DNA of 54,351 bases from Ignavibacteriota bacterium (GTDB lineage: Bacteria; Bacteroidota; Ignavibacteria; Kapaibacteriales; UBA2268). The position numbers were made by a program, and so were the translations under genes. The notes below the pieces were generated by a model, which was given only the letters and a program-made list of their open reading frames with translations, made no database searches and was not told the DNA's origin. The stretch is taken from assembly GCA_016219595.1 (NCBI GenBank), contig JACRLY010000078.1, positions 1 to 54,351 on the forward strand. The letters are read 5' to 3'. Of this stretch, positions 28,298 through 36,748 are shown in pieces; position 1 is the stretch's first letter; each line of letters starts with the position of its first letter.

Positions 28298-29710
28298 TTA
28301 ATCTTCTATTATCCTTTTCAAAATTACCAGACTACATGCTGTTTTACTCATTGGGGGAAAAGATTCTTGTGTTCCGTCTTTTTTTAAAATTGTAATTGTA
28401 TTTTCGTCACCTCTGAAGCCGCTTTTGGGTTTATTAATAGTATTCACAACCATCATATCGCAGTTTTTAGCCTTCATTTTTTTCCAGCCATTTTCAATTT
28501 CATCAATACTTTCCAGTGCAAATCCCACAACAGTCTGGTCCTCACGTTTATCTGTTCCAAGTGTAGATAAAATATCGTTAGTAGATTGTAATTCAACTGT
28601 CAATTTCTCTCCAACAACAGTTTTTTTCAATTTTCCTTTATAGGGATTAATCGGAGTATAATCCGCTACAGCCGCCGCCATTATAGCAATGTCGCATTTA
28701 TAAAATTCATTCATGATACTATCATACATTTCATCTGCAGATTCGACATCGATACGCTTTATTCCTTCAGGTGTTTGAATAGAGACGGGTCCTGACACAA
28801 GAATTACATCTGCTCCAAGTTCATGTGCTATTTTTGCCAATGCAAATCCCATTTTACCAGATGAAAAATTTGAAATAAAACGGACATCATCAATTTTTTC
28901 GATTGTAGGTCCTGCTGAAATAAGTATTGTTTTACCTTTAAGGAAATCAACTTTTGAAATACCGGAAAAATCCTGCTTCATTTTAGTTAATTCAAGCTCG
29001 GCATTCCATTTATCATTTTCGATTCGTTCATCAATTGATAAAAGAGGTTTTTCAACTGCATTTTCAATATCTTCGTCTGTAATTTTAGCATTTTGAGAAA
29101 AATCAAATTTTCCGGGCTTTTTTGTGTAACCCGGTATTCTTGCCTTCTTTTCTGATAAAACTATTTTAATGTAATCCATCAATACATTTAATTCGGGCAA
29201 TCTTCCCGGTCCTGTGAAACCGCTTGAAAGGTCTCCTTCTTCGGGAGGTATTATTACTACACCTATCTCGTCAAGGAATTTCACATTCTTTTGGGTAGCA
29301 GGATTCAACCACATTGTTGAATCCATTGCCGGTGCAATTAAAAGGGGTATCTCATTAGGCAAAGCCGTAGCTACAGCAACAAGAGATGTATCACAAATTC
29401 CATTTGCAAGTTTACCAAGTGTTGTAGCACTGCATGGCGCTATTATCATCAAATTACATTCGTGTGATTTGTGAATGTGCCATGCTCCCCCGCTTTGTAC
29501 AGACTCTGAAAACATTTCAACAATTACGGGATTCCTCGAGAGATTCTCCAAAGTCAATCTTGTTACAAATTTTTCTGCTGAAGGGGTAATTATCACATTA
29601 ACATTGGCACCTTCCTTGACTAATTCCCTTACAAGCAACTGGCTTTTATAAGCTGCAATTGAACCTGTTATGCCAACTATAATATTTTTTCCTTTTAACA
29701 TATTTTCCAT
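28298..29710 (-). CDS. coaBC: Bifunctional CoaBC (PPC decarboxylase / phosphopantothenoylcysteine synthetase)
   Basis: A 470-residue coenzyme A biosynthesis enzyme. The N-terminal flavin-dependent CoaC domain (about 1-187) has GITGSIAAYKS, His78 (position of the E. coli catalytic His75), APCSATTLGK and PAMDSTMW. The C-terminal CoaB domain (about 258-470) has ISAGPTIEKIDDVRFISN and FSSGKMG. Differences from E. coli: PAMN reads PAMD (Asp130), and the flap Cys158 position reads Ser163 (SSGFTGPGR). These may be normal for Bacteroidota. About 70 extra residues (188-257) join the two domains. A second ATG is at 29701. Confidence 0.93.
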   Translation of the reverse strand: MENMLKGKNIIVGITGSIAAYKSQLLVRELVKEGANVNVIITPSAEKFVTRLTLENLSRNPVIVEMFSESVQSGGAWHIHKSHECNLMIIAPCSATTLGKLANGICDTSLVAVATALPNEIPLLIAPAMDSTMWLNPATQKNVKFLDEIGVVIIPPEEGDLSSGFTGPGRLPELNVLMDYIKIVLSEKKARIPGYTKKPGKFDFSQNAKITDEDIENAVEKPLLSIDERIENDKWNAELELTKMKQDFSGISKVDFLKGKTILISAGPTIEKIDDVRFISNFSSGKMGFALAKIAHELGADVILVSGPVSIQTPEGIKRIDVESADEMYDSIMNEFYKCDIAIMAAAVADYTPINPYKGKLKKTVVGEKLTVELQSTNDILSTLGTDKREDQTVVGFALESIDEIENGWKKMKAKNCDMMVVNTINKPKSGFRGDENTITILKKDGTQESFPPMSKTACSLVILKRIIED

Positions 29711-29855
29711 TGTAAATACCTTAAATCAGACTTGTAAAATTATGAAATTTTATAATAGAATTCATAGATATTACTAATTGTTAAAATAATTTTCGATAAT
29801 TTAGGACACACATAGTGTGTAATAATATTAAAATTACTTTTTTAAAGAATAATTA

Positions 29856-31190
29856 ATGAGTCTTGTAGCAATTGTTGGCAGACCTAATGTTGGAAAATCC
29901 ACCTTGTTCAATAGAATAGTTGGAAGTAAGGATGCTATTGTTGAAAATACTCCGGGAGTAACAAGGGACAGAATATATGGGGATTCTGACTGGAATGGTA
30001 AAAATTTCCATATTGTTGATACAGGAGGATTTGTCCCCGGTAGTGAAAATACAATCGAGAAAGCAATACGAGAGCAGGCTTTTATAGCAATTGAAGATTC
30101 AGATGCCATTATATTTATTTGCGACGGTAGAGATGGTATTACTCCTTATGATTTGGAAATTGCCAAAATATTAAGAAGTTCTAACAAGCCGATTACCTTA
30201 GTTATTAATAAATGTGATAATTCAATTCAGGATTCGAATGCATTTGAATTTCACAGGCTGGGATTGGGAGAGCCCTTTCCGGTATCGTCTGTCAATGGAA
30301 GAGGAACAGGTGATTTTCTTGATGAAGTAGTTTCCCATCTTAATGTTGATGATAGCGAAATAAACGATAAGAGATTGAAGATAGCTATTGTCGGTAGACC
30401 TAATGTTGGAAAATCAAGTATAGTTAATACATTACTTGGTAAGAACAGGTCAATTGTAACAGATATACCCGGAACTACCCGTGATGCTATAGACAGTGTG
30501 ATGAAATACTATGGAGAAGAAATAGTTTTAATTGATACTGCCGGTTTGAGAAAAAAAAGCCAGATTAAAGAAAATATTGAATTATTCAGCACAATCAGAA
30601 CTGTCAAGGCAATCGAAAGATGCGATGTTGCTGTTGTTATTCTCGATTCAACAAGAGGTTTGGAAGAACAGGACAAGAGAATTATCAACCAGGTAACTGA
30701 TGAAAGAAAAGGAATACTAATAGCAGTAAATAAATGGGATTTGATGGAAAAAGATAATGCTACTGCTGATTATATCGTACATAATTTTCAGAATACAATG
30801 AAAACTCATGATTATATACCGTTAATTTTCATTTCAGCTTTAACAAAGCAAAGAGTTACAAAAATTATTGAACATGCAAAGAAAATTCAGCAGAGAAGAT
30901 TAGTTCGTTACTCGACCTCAAAACTAAATAAAGTATTATTACCCGAGTTTGAGGCTACTCCGCCTCCCTCTGTACAAGGTAAAGATTTAAGATTGAATTA
31001 TATCACACAGGTTCGATGCGAGCCACCGGTTTTCGCTATATTCGGCAATCATCCTCAGTTAATACCTGACTCCTATAAGCGATTTATTGAAAATACAATG
31101 AGGAAACATTTTGACTTCGAAGGCGCTCCTATTTCATTGATTTTCCGAAGAAAAAATAAAAAGTGGGAAGATATAATCGATGAAGATTAA
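29856..31190 (+). CDS. der: Ribosome biogenesis GTPase Der (EngA)
   Basis: A 444-residue tandem GTPase that acts in 50S subunit assembly. Two G domains are each marked by GRPNVGKS (8-15 and about 182-189), with DTxG (VDTGG, IDTAG) and NKxD (NKCD, NKWD) motifs. The C-terminal KH-like domain ends with SLIFRRKNK. Length is normal. A short inverted repeat, ACACAC-ATA-GTGTGT, lies at 29806-29820, 35 bases upstream. The gene is divergent from coaBC. Confidence 0.97.
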   Translation: MSLVAIVGRPNVGKSTLFNRIVGSKDAIVENTPGVTRDRIYGDSDWNGKNFHIVDTGGFVPGSENTIEKAIREQAFIAIEDSDAIIFICDGRDGITPYDLEIAKILRSSNKPITLVINKCDNSIQDSNAFEFHRLGLGEPFPVSSVNGRGTGDFLDEVVSHLNVDDSEINDKRLKIAIVGRPNVGKSSIVNTLLGKNRSIVTDIPGTTRDAIDSVMKYYGEEIVLIDTAGLRKKSQIKENIELFSTIRTVKAIERCDVAVVILDSTRGLEEQDKRIINQVTDERKGILIAVNKWDLMEKDNATADYIVHNFQNTMKTHDYIPLIFISALTKQRVTKIIEHAKKIQQRRLVRYSTSKLNKVLLPEFEATPPPSVQGKDLRLNYITQVRCEPPVFAIFGNHPQLIPDSYKRFIENTMRKHFDFEGAPISLIFRRKNKKWEDIIDED

Positions 31191-31248
31191 ATTAATGGAA
31201 CTACACATTAGTAAGATTCTGAGAATAATCTAATACTGACTTTTAATA

Positions 31249-31274
31249 ATTTAATCCACAATGTGGGATTAAAT
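31249..31274. other. Inverted repeat between der and the OmpA-like gene
   Basis: ATTTAATCCAC and GTGGGATTAAAT form about 11 pairs with one bulged G and a 3-nt loop. It overlaps the stop codon of the minus-strand gene. It could end the der transcript, but no T-run follows on either strand. Confidence 0.35.
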
Positions 31275-32051
31275 ATCACGGATTTTATATACACTGATTC
31301 TTACATTCGGAGTCTCCACTGCAGCAGGTTTACCCTTCTTTTTTGCTCCGGAAAACGATTTATCTTCTTCGAAAATCGTATGTCCTGTTGGTATTGATAA
31401 CTCGGCAAAATGATTTAATATTTCTTCGTATCTTGTTTTTGAAAACTCCGTGAGCATTTCCTGTGGTGATACTTTAACGGTTTTTGTTTTCGTTTTGCCT
31501 TTTTTATATACGAATTCAACTTTTTTGGTCGTACCTTTAAACCAGGAATCCCCCGATGATATTGTTAATTTCAGATTAATATTCGGATTCATTCCCATAA
31601 AATTTTTAATTTCAATCAATGTTTGATGTGCATTATCAATCAAGGTTTTACTGTTCGGTTCAAATGCTTTAAAAGCAAATATCTCAGAACCTGGTGTTAC
31701 TCTTTTCACATAAATAATCTGTGTTATTTCAGAATAATTAGGATTGGATGGAATCTGGAAATATGCCGACGGTTCTATAACCAGGTATTCTTTCAATGCA
31801 AGATAATAATTCTCTCCCGAATTAAGAACTACCTGGAATGCTCCGTCTGTAGCTCCCGATTGGCTCTGGTTTTTTTTTCCTGATTCACTCGTAAACCTGA
31901 ATGATGTGCCAACAGGTTGACCGGTTTGCTTGTCTATTATCTTACCCTGCAATAATACCACTGCACCTATCGGACTTGCATCTGCAATTTTTATATATAT
32001 AATTGTGATAATTAATATCGCAATTGAAATTATCTTTATTTTATTGTTCAT
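31269..32051 (-). CDS. Exported protein with regulatory-like sandwich and OmpA-like domain
   Basis: A 260-residue protein with an N-terminal signal (about 1-25, ending near ADA). Residues about 33-110 resemble a carboxypeptidase-regulatory sandwich (LLQGKIIDKQTGQPVG). Residues about 140-225 look like a degenerate OmpA/MotB peptidoglycan-binding domain (LIEIKNFMGMNPNINLKLTIS, later RYEEILNHFAELSIPTG). The usual GHTD motif is lost, so murein binding is uncertain. It lies 79 bases downstream of the LolC/E-type permease on the same strand, in an envelope cluster. Confidence 0.55.
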   Translation of the reverse strand: MNNKIKIISIAILIITIIYIKIADASPIGAVVLLQGKIIDKQTGQPVGTSFRFTSESGKKNQSQSGATDGAFQVVLNSGENYYLALKEYLVIEPSAYFQIPSNPNYSEITQIIYVKRVTPGSEIFAFKAFEPNSKTLIDNAHQTLIEIKNFMGMNPNINLKLTISSGDSWFKGTTKKVEFVYKKGKTKTKTVKVSPQEMLTEFSKTRYEEILNHFAELSIPTGHTIFEEDKSFSGAKKKGKPAAVETPNVRISVYKIRDI

Positions 32052-32130
32052 ACCGTAACAAACCTGATGTAAAATTAAAATAAATGCTATAACGAAATGA
32101 AAAAAAATATATTGAAATTTTCCGGAATTA

Positions 32131-33381
32131 CTATTCTTCTCTCAGGGCTTCTGTAATTATTATTGATGATGCTCTTTTAGCTGGATAAATTGCTGCAGTA
32201 ACAGAAAGAAATAATGACAGAAATACAACCAGTATTACATCAGTTGCATGAATCGAAACCGGAATCGCATCAATAATAAACTTAGTTCTATCGAGTTTGA
32301 ATAATCCATATTCGATTTGAGCATAACAAAATCCCAGACCGATAACTGTACCGATTGATGTACTTAACAAACCTATTATTAATCCTTCCGTCAAATATAT
32401 TTTCCTTATTAGTGCTCCAGTTGCTCCTATGGCTTTCATCACTCCGATATCAGCACGCTTTTCAACTACAGTCATTGATAAGGATGCAAGCACATTAAAT
32501 GCGGCAATAACGATAATCAAACTCAATATAATAAATGAAACATATCTTTCGAACTGCATGATATTATATAATTCTTTATGCAAGTCATACCATGTCAATA
32601 TGGATGCATTTTCCCAGACGATTGCTTTTAGCACGTATTTTACATTGTCAATTTCCTCAAGGGATTTCAATTTTATATCAATGGTCAGGGCTGAACCGAC
32701 TGGTGGTTCAAATAATTCAATACCAGCATTGTATGAAGTGAAAGCATAATACTCATCATATTCTTTAGCATTTGTCTGAAATATTCCGGTTACCTTTGCT
32801 CTCACCTGAACCGGCTGAGAAAATGTTCTTACCGAATATTCAATCATCCTAGGTGATACTAATGATATAGTATCCCCGGTCAGTACTTTTAACCTGTCAG
32901 CAAGACCTGAACCTATAACTATACCCGGTAATTCATCATGCTCACTAATATCAAATTTCCCGATAATCAACATATTGGATATTCCCGAAACAGAATTGAT
33001 TTCATTTTCCTTCACCGCATTGAGCGTAATTACATTCAAACTTCTATTTTTTAGAGCAATCATTCTCCCCTGCAATCCGGAAGATGCGGAATAAATATCT
33101 TTGATACTTTTTATTTTGGATATTAATGAGTCAGAATTATTTAACCAGGCACCCTCTTTTGCAACAATTCTTATGTGAGGGTCGAAACCGATTAGTTGCT
33201 TTTCTGCAAATTCACGAAACCCGTTGAATATTGAAGTAACGCTTATAATGGCAGCGACTCCAACAACAATTCCTACAATTGAAATTGTTGAAACAACTGT
33301 GATAAAATGGAAGGAACGAACCGTGAAAATATATCTCACAGCAATTCGCAATGCTAATTTAAATGTGCCTTGTTCTTTCAT
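32131..33381 (-). CDS. LolC/LolE-family ABC transporter permease
   Basis: A 416-residue inner-membrane protein with the FtsX/MacB permease layout. The first membrane helix is at about 20-48, followed by a periplasmic domain (about 50-265) and three C-terminal helices (about 270-295, 320-350, 375-400). The start, ALRIAVRYIFTVRSF, and GVMKAIGATGALIRKIYLTEG are typical of the lipoprotein-release family. The partner ATPase (LolD-like) is not next to it. Release of lipoproteins from the inner membrane is inferred. Confidence 0.83.
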   Translation of the reverse strand: MKEQGTFKLALRIAVRYIFTVRSFHFITVVSTISIVGIVVGVAAIISVTSIFNGFREFAEKQLIGFDPHIRIVAKEGAWLNNSDSLISKIKSIKDIYSASSGLQGRMIALKNRSLNVITLNAVKENEINSVSGISNMLIIGKFDISEHDELPGIVIGSGLADRLKVLTGDTISLVSPRMIEYSVRTFSQPVQVRAKVTGIFQTNAKEYDEYYAFTSYNAGIELFEPPVGSALTIDIKLKSLEEIDNVKYVLKAIVWENASILTWYDLHKELYNIMQFERYVSFIILSLIIVIAAFNVLASLSMTVVEKRADIGVMKAIGATGALIRKIYLTEGLIIGLLSTSIGTVIGLGFCYAQIEYGLFKLDRTKFIIDAIPVSIHATDVILVVFLSLFLSVTAAIYPAKRASSIIITEALREE

Positions 33382-33469
33382 TAATATTTAAAAAAAAGCA
33401 GAAAATTTCACCGATGCAATTTGAGAAAATTTGCAAGAGAAAACAAGTGCAGAATCAGGAAAAGAAATT

Positions 33470-33901
33470 CTACTTCTCCGGGATAAATAATGGAACAATT
33501 GCATCTGTAATTTCTTCGATGCACTCCATCACCTTTTCTTCCTTCTTGAAAATATCTTTTGCCTGGTACTTGGGATGAGGAAGTTTTGTCTTCATGTTGA
33601 AAGCATAGCCGTCAATCAGAAACCTGCCTCCGTTTATGTTAAAATTGCCTGTTACCACCCATTTCACATTCAATGTGTCTGCGGCTTTCCATATATCTGA
33701 TTTGTATTGTGGATTGTTGGGGTCGAGATTAAGCTGAGCCAGTATACTCTCCACTGAATCATAAGGAACAATCCTGAAATATTTTTCTTCCGGGTCCCTG
33801 CTTAACATTGCTTTTGTCAGCGAATCCTGTAATTTATAGCACCAGATATTTAATTTAAGGTTGCCATCCTTATTCATAAAAGGAAAGACTGCTATTCGCA
33901 C
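33470..33901 (-). CDS. TolB/CsgG-like N-terminal domain protein, cut from its signal peptide by an in-frame TAG
   Basis: 143 codons from a GTG at 33901. The protein begins VRIAVFPFMNKDG and continues through KYFRIVPYDSVESILAQLNL and VKWVVTGNFNI. This resembles the small alpha/beta domain of TolB-N/FlgO/CsgG-type periplasmic proteins. Directly upstream in the same frame (33967-33905) is a complete signal peptide, separated only by TAG (33904-33902). Read through, the junction would be PSFS-x-VRIAVFPF, and a Gln at x would be a normal cleavage neighbourhood. As it stands, the mature domain either is not exported or is not made. The gene lies between the HPt gene and the LolC/E permease gene. 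Confidence 0.6.
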   Translation of the reverse strand: MRIAVFPFMNKDGNLKLNIWCYKLQDSLTKAMLSRDPEEKYFRIVPYDSVESILAQLNLDPNNPQYKSDIWKAADTLNVKWVVTGNFNINGGRFLIDGYAFNMKTKLPHPKYQAKDIFKKEEKVMECIEEITDAIVPLFIPEK

Positions 33902-33967
33902 CTACGAAAAAGATGGAAAGGAAAACAATAAAACAATACTAACAATTAAAAAATATAACTTTTTCAT
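33902..33967 (-). pseudogene. Signal peptide stranded from its gene by a nonsense codon
   Basis: ATG at 33967, preceded at ideal spacing by AAGGGAG. It encodes 21 residues (MKKLYFLIVSIVLLFSFPSFS), a textbook signal peptide, and is then stopped by TAG at 33904-33902. The next codon starts the TolB-like domain in the same frame. One change, CAG to TAG, would explain it. Confidence 0.8.
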
Positions 33968-33985
33968 TATTAACTCCCTTCAGAG

Positions 33986-34312
33986 TTATTTATAATCGGG
34001 ATTATTATCTAATTCCTTCTTTATATCAATAAATGAATTCTTCAGTATATCACCCATTTTACCTGCATTTTCCAAGTCTTTTTCCTTAGCATAACCCATC
34101 AATTCAATTCCCTGGGCAGCAATGTTGTCTAGCCCGAACTGAAAACAAGAACCTTTAAGTGTATGTCCGAATCTGTATAAATCGTCCCAATTCTTACTTT
34201 CAATCAAAGCGCCGAATTGAGCATCGATGTCCGTAATCCATGTTTCCACAAATTCCGGTAATAACTCACGAATAAAAGGGTCATCTGGTAATTGCACAAG
34301 TTTTCCTATCAA
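33986..34312 (-). CDS. HPt-domain phosphotransfer protein
   Basis: A protein of up to 108 residues made almost entirely of a histidine phosphotransfer helical bundle. The phospho-acceptor is His50 in RFGHTLKGSCFQFG. Such proteins pass phosphate between response regulators. No kinase or receiver is adjacent. The start is uncertain: TTG at 34312 follows an in-frame stop closely and has no ribosome site, whereas GTG at 34297 has AGGA about 7 bases upstream and would give 103 residues. The gene runs toward the TolB-like gene 18 bases downstream. Confidence 0.82.
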   Translation of the reverse strand: MIGKLVQLPDDPFIRELLPEFVETWITDIDAQFGALIESKNWDDLYRFGHTLKGSCFQFGLDNIAAQGIELMGYAKEKDLENAGKMGDILKNSFIDIKKELDNNPDYK

Positions 34313-34366
34313 ATAATTTCAACAATTCATTTATGCCGGTAAACTCAGCGGCATATTCAAAAAAAA

Positions 34367-34801
34367 TGGAAGAAAGCTGTAAGCCGAATTTTGTCTTGAA
34401 TTAAATCGTGAAGATTTAATCCGGGGCAGTTATTAATCTTGAGCTAATGTCGCCATTAGCTTCCTGCAGCCTACCCGGAAACGGCAGAACAAGTCTGATT
34501 GAGCGAACAACTCTTTATCACAGGTTTACTGTGAACTGTTTCCTTATTTGGCTTTGCTCCATGCAGGGTTTACATAGCCGCACAGGTTGCCCTGAACGCT
34601 GGTGGGCTCTTACTCCTCCGTTTCACCATTGCCTCCATGACTTCCGGAAAACCGGAACGGATCGGCTGTATGCTTTCTGCTGTACTTTCCGTCAGCTTAT
34701 CCCAAAGGATTTGCTGCCTTCGTGTTACGAAGTGCATCGTTCTGTGGAGTTCGGACTTTCCTCATCCCGTAAAACGGAACGCAACTGCCTGCTTTCCCCC
34801 A
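34367..34801 (-). ncRNA. rnpB: RNase P RNA, bacterial type A
   Basis: On the minus strand, GGGGGAAAGC (5', about 34800) pairs with GCTTTCTTCC (3', about 34377-34368) as P1. The universal motifs are in order: GAGGAAAGTCCGAACTCC (P4 5' half), AGAGCCCACCAGC, CAGGGCAACCTG, TAAACCCTGCATGGAGCAA followed by AGCCAAATA, and the 3' P4 partner in GACAAAATTCGGCTTAC. A run of eight T follows the 3' end. Short open frames on the plus strand here are shadows. The RNA processes tRNA 5' ends. It is upstream of the HPt gene on the same strand. Confidence 0.96.
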
Positions 34802-34886
34802 ATAATATATATTAAAGAACAATCTATACATTATTCAAATTTAATAAAATTATAAATTTAATTTTATTTAATTATATGATAATCAA

Positions 34887-35624
34887 TTATTTTCCGAATA
34901 TATCTTCGTCGTTTATTATTATATCCTCGGGGTATAGAATTCTACCGCAATTCTCGCAGGTATAAATCATCTCGAGGCTGTTTCGGATTTCAACAATCTT
35001 TTGTGGAGGGATCGAACTGAAACATCCTGAACAACTGTTTCTTTTAACACGGACAGTAGCGTCAGGTGTATGGTCGCGAATCCTGTTGTATTCTTTGATA
35101 AATTCTTTACTGATTTTCTTGACAGTGTCTTTCCGCTTTTTTATCAAATGCTTAACGTCTTCGTCCTGGTCATTTGTGATTGAATTGAATTCTTCCTTAG
35201 CTTCTTTCAATTCAATATCAACTGTTTTAACTTCTTGTTTTTGCTCGTCAATTTTTGCAGTAAGATTTTCTTCCTTGATTCCTGTGGTTCTGAGTTCAGT
35301 AGACAGTTTTCCGTACTCATCTCTTATGTTCTCAATTTCTTTTGTAATGGCATCGAATTCTTTATTATTTCGGACAAGAAACTGCTGTTTTGACAGTTTA
35401 TCTTCCTTTTCTTTTAAAGATTTCAATTTTACTTTTGCATTTGTTGCAAATTTTTTATTATCAGACAATATTTGTTCTGATTCCTCTAATCTTTTTACTG
35501 CTTCTTCGAGCCGCTTTTCAATATTCTTAAGTTTATCCGGTAGGTCCCCGAATTCTTCTTTCCTCTCGTCGAGTTCATTATCTATTTTAGATAGCAAAGC
35601 CAGTCTGTAAATCTGTGAATTCAT
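34887..35624 (-). CDS. Coiled-coil protein with C4 zinc ribbon
   Basis: A 245-residue COG1579-type protein. A long Glu/Lys-rich coiled coil (about 15-175) is followed by a zinc ribbon with NSCSGC and YTCENCGRILY (two CxxC pairs), with IPPQKIVEIRN between them. The function of the family is not firmly known; a nucleic-acid or ribosome-linked role has been suggested from the fold. Its ATG overlaps the stop of the Nif3-like gene by one base (TAATG), so the two are translationally coupled, as is common for this pair. Confidence 0.83.
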   Translation of the reverse strand: MNSQIYRLALLSKIDNELDERKEEFGDLPDKLKNIEKRLEEAVKRLEESEQILSDNKKFATNAKVKLKSLKEKEDKLSKQQFLVRNNKEFDAITKEIENIRDEYGKLSTELRTTGIKEENLTAKIDEQKQEVKTVDIELKEAKEEFNSITNDQDEDVKHLIKKRKDTVKKISKEFIKEYNRIRDHTPDATVRVKRNSCSGCFSSIPPQKIVEIRNSLEMIYTCENCGRILYPEDIIINDEDIFGK

Positions 35625-36487
35625 TAATTCTGCACCATCATTTTGTTACTATTTATTAAATATTTTTTCTGTTTATTATATAATGCATCTCCACCGGGAA
35701 AATAATGTACTGGATTTGTATGTACTGAAGATACATTAAAATTCAAATCATTTTCATCACGAAAATACTTAGTAAGCAATCTTGAAATTCCGAGGGATAC
35801 GAATTGTTCCATTTCATAATGTCCGGGGTCGATCAATATGAGTTTGTCCATGACTTTATGGAAATTATGATATGAAATATCTGCAGTAATAAATGCATCG
35901 ACTCCTTTATTCATGACATCATCGATAAATCCGGAACCGCTTCCCCCTACAACAGCAATTTTTTTAATTTTCTTATTTTTTTTGAAACCTGAATGTTTAA
36001 TTGGTGAATTACAGAGATTGTGGATTTTTTTCAAAAGCAGATTTATGCTTACCGGTCGGGGTACAGAAGCAATCACTCCAATCCCCCTTTCATTATATAT
36101 ATTGCTTTTGATGAGAAACTCCTCAAATTTGAATCCGAGTTTATCGGCAAAAATTTTTGAGGTGCCTTCTTTGAAAGCATCAAATGTGGTGTGCACTGAG
36201 ATTAAGGCAATTGAATTTTTAATCAATTCTGTTGTTAATTCACCTACCCTCTCATTTTCGAGGATATTTGACAAAGGATTATAAATTAAAGGGTGGAAAC
36301 TGATTATGCAATCACATTTTAACTTAACTGCTTCCCTGATTACATTTTTATCGACTTCCATTGTTATTAAAATATTAGAAACATTATCCCTTCCCGACTG
36401 AATTTGTAAACCAAGCCTGTCGTCTTCAATCCCTGAATCCTGTGGTAAAATTTTATTGATTTTATTAAGTAAGCCTTCAAGCCTCAT
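35624..36487 (-). CDS. Nif3-like dinuclear metal protein
   Basis: A 287-residue NIF3/YbgI/YqfO-family protein, known to form toroidal hexamers with a two-metal site. Visible ligands are His65 (ISFHPLIY), Asp103 (HTTFDAF), His224 and Glu228 (DPGHYEMEQF). The first His of the usual HHP motif is Phe64 here, so one expected ligand is missing. GLQIQSG replaces the usual GLQVG. The enzymatic role is unsettled. It is first in a pair with the zinc-ribbon gene. A -7-like TAATTTTG (minus strand, 36564-36557) lies 70 bases upstream without a clear -33. Confidence 0.85.
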   Translation of the reverse strand: MRLEGLLNKINKILPQDSGIEDDRLGLQIQSGRDNVSNILITMEVDKNVIREAVKLKCDCIISFHPLIYNPLSNILENERVGELTTELIKNSIALISVHTTFDAFKEGTSKIFADKLGFKFEEFLIKSNIYNERGIGVIASVPRPVSINLLLKKIHNLCNSPIKHSGFKKNKKIKKIAVVGGSGSGFIDDVMNKGVDAFITADISYHNFHKVMDKLILIDPGHYEMEQFVSLGISRLLTKYFRDENDLNFNVSSVHTNPVHYFPGGDALYNKQKKYLINSNKMMVQN

Positions 36488-36748
36488 TAAACTTCTCTTT
36501 TTAAAATTTTTATGGTTTTTATCTAACCATCAGATAATTTGCTTCCGATTTATATTCAAAATTACGAAATAAATTTGTAATACAATTTTTCATTGTGCAA
36601 ATTCGTTATCTTTATTAACGTTTTAATATTTATTAGATTTTGTAAATTTCGAATGAATAAAAAAACTCTGTGAGAAATTATGTATTTATTATTGCACATG
36701 ATATTATCAATTTAAGTGTTAAAAGTTCATTATAAAAAAAATAATAAA

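Noticed and set aside
34333-34354. ATGCCG/CGGCAT hairpin as the rnpB terminator
   Set aside because: The T-run precedes rather than follows this hairpin on the rnpB strand; the P1 stem plus T-run is a better end.
34313-34368. A short minus-strand frame (EYAAEFTGINELLKLFDRK) ending inside the HPt gene
   Set aside because: It has no start codon, begins within the T-run after rnpB, and is too short to support as a gene remnant.
34447-34855. Open reading frames on the plus strand
   Set aside because: They are antisense to RNase P RNA, whose conserved motifs explain this sequence; the translations resemble nothing and have odd composition.
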